Shown piece by piece: positions 54,112-64,000 of a stretch of DNA of 64,000 nt. The notes under the pieces are model-generated. The model was not told the origin of the DNA, made no database searches, and saw nothing but the letters and a program-made list of their open reading frames with translations. The position numbers were made by a program, and so were the translations under genes. Source of the stretch: Cryptomeria japonica. Lineage: Eukaryota; Streptophyta; Pinopsida; Cupressales; Cupressaceae. The stretch covers positions 245,821,218 to 245,885,217 of the forward strand of contig NC_081406.1 in NCBI RefSeq assembly GCF_030272615.1, given 5' to 3'. Position 1 is the first letter of the stretch. Each line of letters starts with the position of its first letter.

Positions 54112-55815
54112 ATGGAACATGAAGATGAAATACAAGTTGAAGGAGAAATAACAAAACAAAATATCAGAGACATCAAAAAAGATCCTCAATTTGATAAATT
54201 TATGCAAAAATTATTGGAGGGAGAAAAAGAAAAATATTTCCTAATGTTAGCAAAATCTGGTGCTACACTTCCCCAAGATTTTGATGTGAACAAATTGACA
54301 CAAAAGAAAAGTGACCCTCCCCCTAATAGTGAATAATATGAGAATATTTTTTGTCTCAAAATGAATGACACGTCAATTCCTGGTAACACCATAACCAATG
54401 AAGAAACTTACATTCCCGAAAGAGATGACGTAGAAATTCTAAATAACTATCAATCCAATGAAGATACAAGAAGGACTAGAGATGATACAAGAAGAGATCC
54501 AGATCCTCCTAGAATGCAAAATCATGGTTATGCAAGAACAAATCATGTTGATAATCATATTACAACTCTCACTCAACAAATACAAACACTGCAAACACAA
54601 ATTCAAGATATGCAAAGAGGAAATGTTAGAAGATACTCACTTCAAGAAATTTGTCCTTATCCATTCGATAGAAATCTAAACATGATACCATTTCCTATAG
54701 GTTGTGAAACTCCTAGATACGAAAAATATGATGGAATCACTAATCCCCAAGATCATATACGATAATTTTGCACAATGAATATGGAGTTTGCACATGAGGA
54801 TACCTACTTAATGAGATTATTTCTGAAAAGCTTAACTGGACTAGCTATGGAATGGTTCTGCAAACTTCCACCTGGAATCAGATCATCCTCAGAATTGGTG
54901 GATTGGTTTGTTTCACAATACTCTTACAACATACAACATGAATTAACAATGCTAGACCTATGTAATGCCAAACAAAAAAGTGGAGAACCTTTCATGACAT
55001 TTTTACAATGATGGAGACGACTAGCTTCATGATATCCTCGTACAATGCCAGAGTATGAAAAAATGGACATATTCATCGACAACCTAAATGATCAAATGAG
55101 TTATCATCTAAAATTTCAAGGAAATCAAAGTTTCAGAAAGATGAATGGTAATGGAATCAGAATGGAGGAAGCCATGATAAAGAAGGATGAATTGAAAATA
55201 TACAAAGATGGAGTTCATCCTCCTAACAACACTAACAACAATCACAATGATAAGCCAAAGTTTTGGAATAGAAATCATAATGTCATCAACGATGGAATAG
55301 TGGATAACAACAACGTGAAACCAAAGCAACCAATTTTTAATTTATCCCATCACTTAGCAACGACTCAGCGTAACAATCATCACCAAAAAGCAACTATCAA
55401 AAATTTCTTTCAAAGACAATTTACAAACATTGGTGAACCCCTTGGGTCAGCATTAAAAAGGCTTCTCGCAAACAAATTAATTACTTTGCCAGAAGAAAGG
55501 AACTACGAACCTCAAGTAAAACCACCTTGGTGGAATGATAACCATTATTGTGATTTCCATCGAAACAAGGGACATCACACAGATAATTGTTAGTGGTTGA
55601 AACATGTCATACAAGATTTGATTGATAATGGAGTAATAACTATGGATGGACATACAACAAATGAATCTCATACAACTTTTAAAACTCCACTTCCAAACTA
55701 TGAGAAGGGCGAATCATCAACAACAAATAATAGTAAGGGTAAAGTGAAGGTAAACTACGTTCATACATATGATAATGTGGTAAATGTGATTGTAGTTAAA
55801 GAAAAGCAAAATTAA
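54112..55815 (+). pseudogene. Tat gag, broken
   Basis: Starts at ATG 54112. Open blocks 54112-54336, 54361-54765, 54775-55011, 55045-55593 and 55597-55815 are split mostly by single stops. The middle reads the gypsy gag core: GLAMEWFCKLPPGIRSSSEL, FVSQYSYNI and MTFLQ. A zinc-binding C-terminal region reads YCDFHRNKGHHTDNC, a Cys-His-His-Cys form usual for Tat. It would form the particle shell. The Asn/His-rich stretch at about 55220-55380 is compositional. Confidence 0.87.
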
Positions 55816-57072
55816 GAACCTGCTCATCCTATCACAAGAAGCAAAGCTAAAGTTGTTTTGTCGGGTCCTACAACAAACATGTCATCCACTACAAAACAAT
55901 ACAATGTAGTGGATCAATTACAAAAAATGCCCATACAAATATCCATCTTGGAACTTTTAAAGCTTTCACCTGCACACAAATAAATTCTAGAAAGAGCATT
56001 AGTAGATACAACAGTGTCTAAAGATATGGATATAGATCAATTCCAAACCATGGTGGGACACATCACAACTCCTCACTGCTTAGCATTCATCGAAGAAGAT
56101 GACCTATCCTTGCAACATCCCCATAATGCTCCCTTGCATATCGAAGTCATCATTCATAAGACGCGAGTTAAACGTGTCCTAATAGATGGAGGAGTTGGCT
56201 TAAACATTTGTTCTTTGAGTCTTGTTCGTGCTCTAGGTTATTCAGAAGATGCAGTTGATCCCCAGAAAAAGACCACCATAAAAGCCTATGATGAAGAAGA
56301 GCGTTCCTCTAAAGGAATTGTGATGTTACCCATTAGAGTGGGACCTTTGCAGAAAGACACAACATGCCAAGTTCTAGACTTGGACTTATCATACAACATA
56401 CTCCTGGGAAGACCCTGGATACATGACATACAAGTTGTTCCATCCACATATCATCAATGCCTAAAGTTTCCGTACAATGGGCAGGAAATATCGATATCGA
56501 CATATTCAAATCCATTTCAGTATTGTAGTAATCTCAAACCAGCTCAAGAAGTCATTTTTCCTCATAATAGAGAGGCATCATCTTCCAACGCACAATCTAA
56601 AGAAAAATAATTTGCCTCAATTTTGTCAAGTATGGAAAAACAAATGCAGCTAAGAGATCGAGGGAATGGAGAATATTCAATATCACAATTACCACTTTCT
56701 CCTAAATCCTTTGGAAAACCATCAAACTCTAAACAACAACCAATTGTGAAACATCTTCTGATATTTGATGGAGCATTTGTTAGTGCTGGGACCTTATCAG
56801 AGGAAACAAAAGACAAAGATGTACTAAATTGGCTATACAAGGACATAGAAGTTCAACAAAAGATCAAAAATATCCGCATACCTATAGAAAAGTATGGAAA
56901 AGGATTTAACATTCTCAAAAAAATGGGATACACTAGAACAGGTCCTATAGGGAAAAGAAAGGAAGGTATATCAGAACCTATCCAACCTTACACTCAACAA
57001 GCTATAGACAAAATAGGCTTAGGATATGGAGAAGTTACTTTACCAGAAGACACATCTTTTAGCCAACAATAA
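55816..57072 (+). pseudogene. Tat aspartic protease with G-patch-like motif
   Basis: After ITRSKAK (55835), the protease block at 56014-56610 reads RVLIDGGVGLNICSL (usual D-G/N-G-S; here Val for Ser, Asp kept), then LDLSYNILLGRPWIHD, the second landmark of retropepsins in this clade. After a stop at 56608 the frame continues with QLRDRGNGEY-type linker, GKPSNSKQQP, and at about 56915-57040 the G-patch-like ILKKMGYTRTGPIGKRKEGI followed by GLGYG. Protease would cut the polyprotein. The role of the G-patch-like part in plant elements is unknown; such motifs bind RNA or helicases elsewhere. Confidence 0.85.
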
Positions 57073-58005
57073 GAGGAATATGAAAACAGACAAGAATAAC
57101 TGGCAATTGAAAGAGAAGAAACATCAGCTAAGCAACAAGCACAAGTAAACATGAAATGGGAAAAGAAGCAAGCTTCAAATCAATAGGAAAAACAAACTAA
57201 ACGCACCTCTCAAGCAACATTAAATCTCAATCAAAACAAGCATGAACCTAGTACAAATCAAGGAGAGCTCATAGCAAGGTTGACAGAATTCAATCTCAGT
57301 CCCGAAGAGGCTAAATATGAAAGAAGAAAAGATATAACAAGAAAAGATGAAGAAACAAATCAAATACTATATGAATAAATCTGTATTTTGCAGGCTGCAT
57401 GTGATACAAATTCTAATGAATGGGAAAGGGATTCCTATCACTCTGAAGAATCAGTTGAAGAAAATTGCTTTGAAGGAGATGTAGGAGTCAACGTAGTTCA
57501 CACGTATGCAGGGCAAACGTTAGGAACTAGTTCACTTGAATTAGAATCACATTCGGCTAACTTGGACTTAATCAAGGATGATCAGGAGCTCCTGGTGCGA
57601 GGTCATTTTGATGAGAGTACCATTCTAGACATCGACATGCATATCAAAAAATTTGATACATCCATCATGACCCTTGATACTCTCAAAACATCTCAACCTG
57701 AGGACCCCCTACCTCTAATTCACCTTGAACTTATTGATTGGGAAAATGAAGGACATACTGCCATTTATACCTTTCTGAATGACCACGCCATATCTATATA
57801 TCTTAATGCAATCAAACCCGCAACAACTCTCACCAAGAATTTCAGCAACGCATCTTCCAGTCAAGTGGGTGCCAAATGTTCTAGTTGCAAAAAGGAAAAT
57901 AAAGAAATCAATATCAGGTCTAATGCTGAAAACCATTTCTTGGCAACATTAGATTAGGAAAAAGTAAAAAGAAAGGACGCATCTAATGGGGAAAACCTCC
58001 TTGAC
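57073..58005 (+). pseudogene. Linker between protease and RT
   Basis: A Gln/Lys/Glu-rich stretch to 57378 with several stops, then an open block 57388-57957 with Asp/Glu/Ser-rich sequence and two CxxC pairs (KCSSCKKEN at about 57870). I do not recognise a domain. It is in the same position as the acidic linker seen before RT in Tat polyproteins. Confidence 0.65.
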
Positions 58006-59241
58006 GTGTTGGAAGATGGGAAATTTGACACTTTACCTATGCACTATCAAGAAAGGTCATCCATTTTGATTGAACCAACAGAGGCAGTTAACGTTGGGAC
58101 AACAGAGCAACCAAAGATCCTACATCCAATGACTTCTCTGTCAGAAGAAGAAATGCAACAATATATAGAATTATTCAAACGAAGGCAAATCATTTTTGCT
58201 TGGTCATATGCAAACATGTCGGGGTTAGATCCAAAGCTTATTATGCATCACTTAAATGTCAATCTAGGAGCCAAACCAGTCAAACAGAAGTTAAGGAAAA
58301 TGCATCCACATATCGCTCTCCTAGTCAAAGAAGAATTAAAGAAATTATTGGATGTCGGATTCATTAGACCTGTAGCTTATCCTCAATGGGTATCCAACAT
58401 CGTTCTTGTTTCAAAACTAGATAAAAGCATCAAAATATGCACAGACTTTAGAGATCTTAATAACGCGTGTCCAAAGGATGACTTTCCTTTCCCTAACATT
58501 GACATCATTGTATATTTAACTGCTGGACACTCCATGTTTTCTCTAATGGATGGTTTCTCTAGATACAATCAGATTAAAATAGCACCTGAAGATCAAGATA
58601 AGACAACTTTCACATGCCCATGGGGTACTTTCTGTTGGAACGACATGCCTTTTGGACTAAAGAACATAGGTGCTACATATCAAAGAGCTATGACAACAAA
58701 ATTCCATGACATGATGCATACACTCATGGAAGACTATGTGGACGAAATCTTGGCCAAATCATACAACAGAGAAGACCATATAGGAATACTAGAAAAGATC
58801 TTTGACAGGGTAGAACAATATAAGCTATAACTTAATCCTAAGAAATATGCCTTTGGTGTCACCTTAGGCAAGCTATTGGGATACATTGTTTTAGCTAGAG
58901 GTATCGAAGTAGATCTAGCTAAGGTAAAAGCAATAATGGAAATGACATCTCCCAATAATATAAGTCAACTCAGATCACTCCAAGGAAGACTCCAGTCAAT
59001 CAAAAGATTTGTTGCTCAACTAGCAGATAAATGTCAACCATTTACTCATCTATTCCATAAAAATGTTCATTTCAAGTGGGACCATCAATGTGAGGACATG
59101 TTCAACAAGATCAAGGCATATCTCATGCAACCACCCATCTTAATGTCACCAATTCCAGGAAAGCCGTTAGTACTCTATGTATCAACCACCGAAGCATCAT
59201 TAGAAGTTCTGCTTGCACAACATGATAATGAAGAAAAATAA
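58006..59241 (+). pseudogene. Tat reverse transcriptase
   Basis: Two open blocks in one frame with a single stop at 58828-58830. RT landmarks in order: FAWSYANMSGLDP, QKLRKMHPHIALLVKEEL, GFIRPVAYPQWVSNIVLVSK, CTDFRDLNNACPKDDFP, SLMDGFSRYNQIKIAPED, TFCWNDMPFGLKNIGATYQR, then MEDYVDEILAKS, LNPKKYAFGV and LLGYIVLARGIEVD. The catalytic YVDD box reads YVDE, so the second Asp is Glu, which should abolish or strongly reduce activity. The frame continues through PLVLYVSTTEASLEVLLAQ. Confidence 0.92.
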
Positions 59242-60000
59242 TGAGCCATCTACTACATCACTAGAACACTAGTGGGATACGAGATTAACTATTCCCCAAC
59301 ATAAAAAGCATTCTTGGTAGTAGTTTTTGCTTCTCAAAAATTAAGACACTATCTACTATCTCACTCCATCAAGTTGATAGCTAAAATCAATCCTCTGAAG
59401 TATTTGCTCAGCAAGGCAACATTGACAGGATGACTAGTAAAATGGATCATGATTCTAAGTGAGTTTGATATTGAGTATGTAGACATAAAAGATATCAAGG
59501 GACAAGTCATTGCAGACCAACTAGCTAAGGCACCACTTCAAGATGATCGTCCTTTGCAAATTGAATTTCCCGATGTTGATATCCTAACAGTCACCACCAA
59601 AACATAACAATTATACTTTGATGGTTCATATACACAACATGGATTAGGAGTAGGTATTCTATTTATCATACCATAAGGTCTTACAATCCCAAAAGCATAC
59701 AAATTAAGCTTTCCATGCACCAACAATACAACAGAATATGAAGCTTTGGTTACAGGTATCAAAATAGCTATAGAATGGAACATTACGCAACTTCAAGTCT
59801 TTGGAGACTCTTAGCTCGTCATCAATCAAATCAATGACGATTATCAAACAAAGGACAAAAAGTTGATGCCTTATAAAAAGATGGTTGATGATATCAATAA
59901 ATACTTTGTAGAAATAACTTTTCAGCAGATTCCAAGGAATGACAACAAAGCAACAGATGCCATGGCTACACTTGCTTCTCTCCTTCAGACACAGGAAAAT
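59242..60000 (+). pseudogene. Dual RNase H region of the Tat element
   Basis: In the RT frame, past two stops, the first RNase H/connection reads IYYITRTLVGYEINYSP and FASQKLRHYL to KYLLSKATLTG (about 59430). The second, archaeal-type RNase H follows: LYFDGSYTQHGLGVGILF, PCTNNTTEYEALVTGIKIA, QVFGDS and IPRNDNKATDAMATLASLL. Catalytic Asp (FDGS), Glu (TEYEAL) and Asp (FGDS) are visible. Stops at about 59304, 59433, 59607, 59674 and 59812 break it. Having both domains is the hallmark of the Tat clade. Confidence 0.87.
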
Positions 60001-61353
60001 CAACAACGTTATGAATTCCTAGTAGAAGAGTCATTTTACCTTGCTCATAATTGTCATGATTCCCGAACTATCTGTCACCTTGTTGGGCATGATTCCTCCC
60101 TCTACAACCAAACTTACACATACCTGAAAGATAATATCCTCCCTCCTGACTTATCAAAAAATCAAAAGAGAAACTTTATTCACCAATCCTCCCATTTTAC
60201 TCTTGTCGCGGATACCATGTTTAAACGAGGTCTAGACGGTACTCTTTTAAGATATCTCGAACAAGAAGAATCTGTGAAGGCCTTACATGAAGTCCATAAT
60301 GGAATTTGTGGCACTCATTCAAGTGGTCTTACCCTTTCGAAAAAACTCATACGCTTGGACTATTATTGGCCAACTATGGAACGAGATTCTTTTCAGATAG
60401 CTAGAGCATGCAAACAATGTTAGATCCATGGGAATTTGATTCATGCACCAGCATAAGAACTTCATTCTTTAGCAACATCTTGGCCTTTCTGTCAATGGGG
60501 TCTTGATCTAGTATGAAAGATAAATCCTTCTTCATCCAATGGTCACAAATTCATCCTTGTAGCTACAAAATATTTCACAAAATGGATTGAGGCAGTACCT
60601 CACAAATATCACAGGAAAACAAATTGTTGCATTTATCTTGAACTACATCATCTGTCGCTATGGAATACCAATGACTATTATCACTAATAATGGGTGACCA
60701 TTCAAGAATCAGGATGTACAAGAGCTATGTGAGAAATTCAAGATCCAACATAGATTTTCCACACCCTACTATCCACAAGGGAATGGGCAAGCAGAAGCAT
60801 CAAACAAAACTATTTTGAAAATCCTCAAAAAGATAGTGAATGGTGTTGGAAGGGATTGGCATATTCAATTGAACCCTGCTTTATGGGCCTACCATACCAG
60901 TATTCACACACCAATGGGTGCCACACCTTTCTCTCTTGTCTATAGATCAGAAGAAACACTGCCAATAGAAGTAGAAATACCTTCTCTACAAGTATCATTA
61001 AAAGGTCTTATCCCAGATGAAGAACAATGAGTATCTAGATTGCAGGAGTTAGAATTGATCCATGAATGAAGACTAAATGCCTTTGATCATTTAAAGGTAT
61101 ATCAACAAAGAATGTGTCAAAGTTATAATCATAGGGTCAAACCACAAGTCTTTCAAGTTGGAGAACTAGTACTAAAGGAAAATCCATGAAACCAGGTAGA
61201 TCGAGAAAAGAAAGGAAAGTTTGAACCAAACTGGTTAGGTCTGTTTGTGGTCACAACAATATTTGGGTTAAGAGCATATCAGCTATCAACACCGGACAGA
61301 GATCAGCTCGATGAACCCATCAATAGCATGCATTTGAAGAAGTTTTATGTTTG
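60001..61353 (+). pseudogene. Tat integrase
   Basis: Linker VGHDSSLYNQTYTYL, then the zinc region HNGICGTHSSGLTLSKKL with CKQC. A stop follows at 60421. The core has Asp in QWGLDLV, a frameshift near 60600, then ITNNG where TDNG is expected (second catalytic Asp is Asn), a stop after it, and Glu in YYPQGNGQAEASNK. The C-terminal part reads LNPALWAYHTSIHTPMGATP, VGELVLKENP, KGKFEPNWLGLFVV and INSMHLKKFYV, ending with TGA at 61351-61353. It is inactive. Confidence 0.9.
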
Positions 61354-61440
61354 AAAAAGCAGAAAAATAAAAAAACAGTGAAAAAGAAGAAAATCCAAAA
61401 AAAAAAATCAAATATGAGAAAAAGTGCAATAAAAACATAT

Positions 61441-61464
61441 GGTGAAAAACTGGCCAAACATGCA
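61441..61464 (+). other. Post-integrase motif of the plus-strand Tat element
   Basis: GGTGAAAAACTGGCCAAACA followed by TGCAC, 88 bp after the integrase stop. Matches the motif at 14251 and 47343. Only one clear copy is seen here. Confidence 0.6.
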
Positions 61465-62073
61465 CTATCTGTCTGCCAGCTCTTCCATCTATTAGTTCAT
61501 GCATCCTTCTGCTTGCATTCATTTAGCATTGTTCATATCCATAATAAAGCCTCGTACATACGCAAACATCACGGGTTGCTTCTCGCCATGGTTTGGATAA
61601 TTGGGTATATCATAATGAATTTGTTTCTAGGCTTGGGGCAAAATCCTGCACCTAGCTGGGGGCAAAAATTTTGATCATTTTGAGCTTAATCAAATTGGTA
61701 GAACAACAGTTAGACAACCCTTATCAAGCAAAAACTGAGACACATCCAACATTGAACACGAGATCAAATTATCAACTATCAAACTATCACAAATTCAGTC
61801 TAAGCACATAGATGATATCTTTTGGAGAATGATTTTAACATGCTTGTTCAACTTTTCTATCTTGATTTTTGTTATCATGATTTTTGAGTAACTCCAGGAT
61901 GTCTCTGACTAGAGGAACAAGGAAGGAACATGATATTCTTCTTATCTATTGTCTATAAATTAATCATTAATATGTGCAAATTTGTCTCGGGACATGATCA
62001 TCGAAGTATCATCAAAGACATTTCCGATTTGCGTATTGAAATGGTTAATACTGTCTATTTTACTCAAGCAACA

Positions 62074-62700
62074 CTCAGGTCATCTTGGCTCAATTATACC
62101 TCGATGCTTGTGCTAACTTGCCATATCAAAATCTAGGAAAGTCATGCTCAGGTCATCATGGTTTAATTATATCATCGATGTTTGCGCTTACTTCCCACAT
62201 TTAAAAAAGCTCAATGATGACAAAACACAATAACCCAGTGACCGGTCTAGTCATAGCTTTGCATTGGCATTTGTATTTAGCTTGCATTTCATTCTTGCAT
62301 GGGATCCCGCATGCTCATTTTATCCAAGTTTAAATCTATCCCAGGAATCATCAAGGCATCATCATGAGTGTATACGCAATCAGAATGATGACTCATCTCT
62401 CTCCAAATATTATCAACTCAACGAAAATCTTATACTCTGCCCTCAGCAAAATCAACATCAACATATCTAAATTTTCCTGCAACTTGATATCAACAAACTA
62501 TCAGTTCTTCATCCAATCAATCTTATCAATTATATCAATCAATTGCATCTAAATCGATCCTATCATATCTTATACATGATGTATCTTTCCTGAAACCAGA
62601 CTATCTGATCATGTCTTATACAGGATATATCATTCCTGAAACCAGACACTTTGATCATCTTTGTCTTATACAGGAGGTGTCATTCCTGTAACTAGACTGA
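62074..62700 (+). repeat. Two short repeat groups in the 3' region
   Basis: CTCAGGTCATC...TTAATTATA-like units start at 62074 and 62148 (74 bp apart). TCTTATACAGGATRTATCAT-like units start at 62568, 62614 and 62664 (46 and 50 bp apart), each followed by CCTGAAACCAGAC or a variant. The rest of 61354-62990 has no gene and no PMD sequence. Confidence 0.75.
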
Positions 62701-62992
62701 ATCTTGATCTTATCAATCTAATCAATCAAGCTTTATCAATAATCAAGAACCACATCATCGTGATCGTAGAACTTGCATTTTCATCAACCATAGTTGCAGA
62801 CATCGAATCATTTCTAATCAGGATATCAATTTCACAAAGATCCAAAAACTCCAAAGATCAATTATCTCAATTGATCTCCCGAGGGGGCATCATCCTATCA
62901 CAATTTATCAATCAATAGTTGGGGCATCCTATCAAACTAATATCATCATCAAAATGATATTATTCTTTGAATCAACATGTCATCACACCTTG

Positions 62993-63010
62993 CTTCAAAG
63001 AGGGGCAAAA
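62993..63010 (+). promoter_or_regulatory. Polypurine tract of the plus-strand Tat element
   Basis: CTTCAAAGAGGGGCAAAA immediately before the 3' LTR start at 63011, the same core as on the minus strand at 42519-42533. Confidence 0.9.
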
Positions 63011-64000
63011 TGAATACACCTAAAAATGGTCTAAAGATAATTAATTAAATAAGAAATTATTTAATTAATCCCCCTTCCTAATTTAATTGAATTCATTAGG
63101 CAATTTGATTAAATTCTCCCTTTCATCTACTTATTAATAAATCTAAGGATTTATTTAATAGGTTCATTGCCATAGTCCCCTTTGATTAATTAATTCAAAT
63201 TAATTAATCTCCTCCCCTCACTTCAATCAATTCTTCTAATCCTCTAATTAATTAAAACAAATCAATTTATGAGTTGTTGAGAATTAATTAGTCTTTTCCT
63301 ATTATTTGAATTTTTAAATTCAAATTACCCACATGCCTCCTAAATTCTAACCACCTAACCTAACCATCCCTCTAACCTAACCCTTCCACCTAACCTTGGG
63401 TTTTAACTAACCCTATCCTATCTTGCACATTCTAACCTCTTTATCCTAACCTCCTATGGTGTGGATATTTTATTCTTGAGACACATAGCACTTTGGCAAC
63501 ATGTCTCCTCTCTTGGACACTTGCCCTTTTATGAGCAGGGCTCCTTGACACTTGTCACCACAGAGATGCCAAGTGTCTCTTCCTCCCTTCTCCAACCTCC
63601 TCCAATTTCACCCTTGATATCTTCAGACTCAATCTTGACCATTGATTCCTACCACCTCACCCCTGGCCTTGGAAATCCTATAAATATCCCCCATTTTGGA
63701 GCGATAAGGATCCCATCTCATTTTCATCTTATGCATTGTTACTATAGGCATATCATTTGAGCATTGTTGTTTTAAGCAATTGCATCTTAGATTTAGTTTA
63801 ATTTGATCATTTTCTAGCATAATTGTTGAATCATGTAGCTTAATCAATCTCTTTTCTAGCCTAATTGCATCATCATCATAGCTTAATCATGCATATCATT
63901 AGCTTAATTAGTCTCTTGGATCAATCTAGCATAATCAATCTCATCTTTGCACATCATTATCATTTCAAATCCTCCGTCTAGGTGTAGTCAAGTCATTGGG
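63011..64000 (+). repeat. 3' LTR of the plus-strand Tat element (cut by the window end)
   Basis: Starts TGAATACACCTAAAAATGG (TGTATACACC in the 5' LTR) and matches 50745-51745 with about 25 differences by eye. The last 165 bp or so, expected by comparison with the 5' LTR, lie outside the window. Confidence 0.93.

Larger units (their letters stand above)
50745..64000 (+). mobile_element. Tat-clade gypsy retrotransposon, plus strand, runs off the window
   Basis: 5' LTR 50745-51909, primer site, 2.2 kb leader, gag, protease, G-patch, RT, two RNase H domains, integrase, 1.65 kb 3' region, polypurine tract, and the first 990 bp of the 3' LTR. The two LTRs agree at roughly 97% by eye over the visible part. 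The coding region has about 25 premature stops, mostly TAG/TAA/TGA at places where Gln, Glu or Trp is expected. The dual RNase H and the order RT-RH-INT identify Tat. It inserted into the related fragment to its left. Confidence 0.93.

Overview
This window looks like intergenic DNA from a large, transposon-filled plant nuclear genome. No ordinary host gene is recognisable. It holds nested Ty1/copia and Ty3/gypsy LTR retrotransposons of plant type, AT-rich spacer, LTRs with many TTAATTAA blocks, and coding relics full of TAG/TGA stops. A gymnosperm such as a conifer or yew is my best guess, from the type and density of the elements; no sequence here proves the species.

Layout. 1-4882: AT-rich spacer. 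4888-18791: copia element 1 (TSD TGAAC). It keeps the 5' LTR, a broken gag and the start of protease, has lost most of pol, and has a truncated 3' LTR. Inside its protease sits 7465-17522 (TSD TGAGT), a 10 kb non-autonomous gypsy-like element (LARD type). That element has no reverse transcriptase or integrase but carries several tandem-repeat blocks and long Pro/Ser-rich reading frames with a relic of a G-patch-like motif. 18797-21904: spacer. 22045-35496: copia element 2 (TSD AAATT), with gag, protease, integrase, RT and RNase H all recognisable. It was hit twice. A 4957-bp TG...CA insertion (24668-29624, TSD CAATG) carries a degraded minus-strand gene of about 900 codons and unknown function. 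A minus-strand solo LTR (33016-34293, TSD GAATT) lies inside its 3' LTR. 35502-41461: spacer with a hexanucleotide microsatellite.

41462-49428: 3' half of a minus-strand gypsy element of the Tat clade. Between its integrase and its 3' LTR lies a plus-strand (antisense), intron-containing plant-mobile-domain (PMD) gene relic. At about 49428 the coding orientation flips to a plus-strand protease/G-patch fragment of the same family (49433-50744). This is interrupted at 50745 by a further plus-strand Tat element, nearly complete, whose 3' LTR runs off the window end (50745-64000). That element has gag, aspartic protease, G-patch, RT, two RNase H domains and integrase, but about 25 premature stops and lost catalytic residues.

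How the parts relate. The copia gag-pol genes and the Tat gag-pol genes would have served only their own retrotransposition, and all are now broken. The LARD, the minus-strand Tat element and the plus-strand Tat element share a PBS style, related LTR starts (TGTA-ACAC-TAAA), a G-patch relic or its equivalent, and a paired noncoding motif just after integrase. They therefore look like relatives at different stages of loss. The most unusual features are a phased array of a palindromic 10-mer (CTCGTACGAG, 22-bp spacing) in the Tat leader with echoes in the PMD intron, the antisense PMD gene, the LTR-less TG...CA insertion with its unknown gene, and the inverted junction at 49428.
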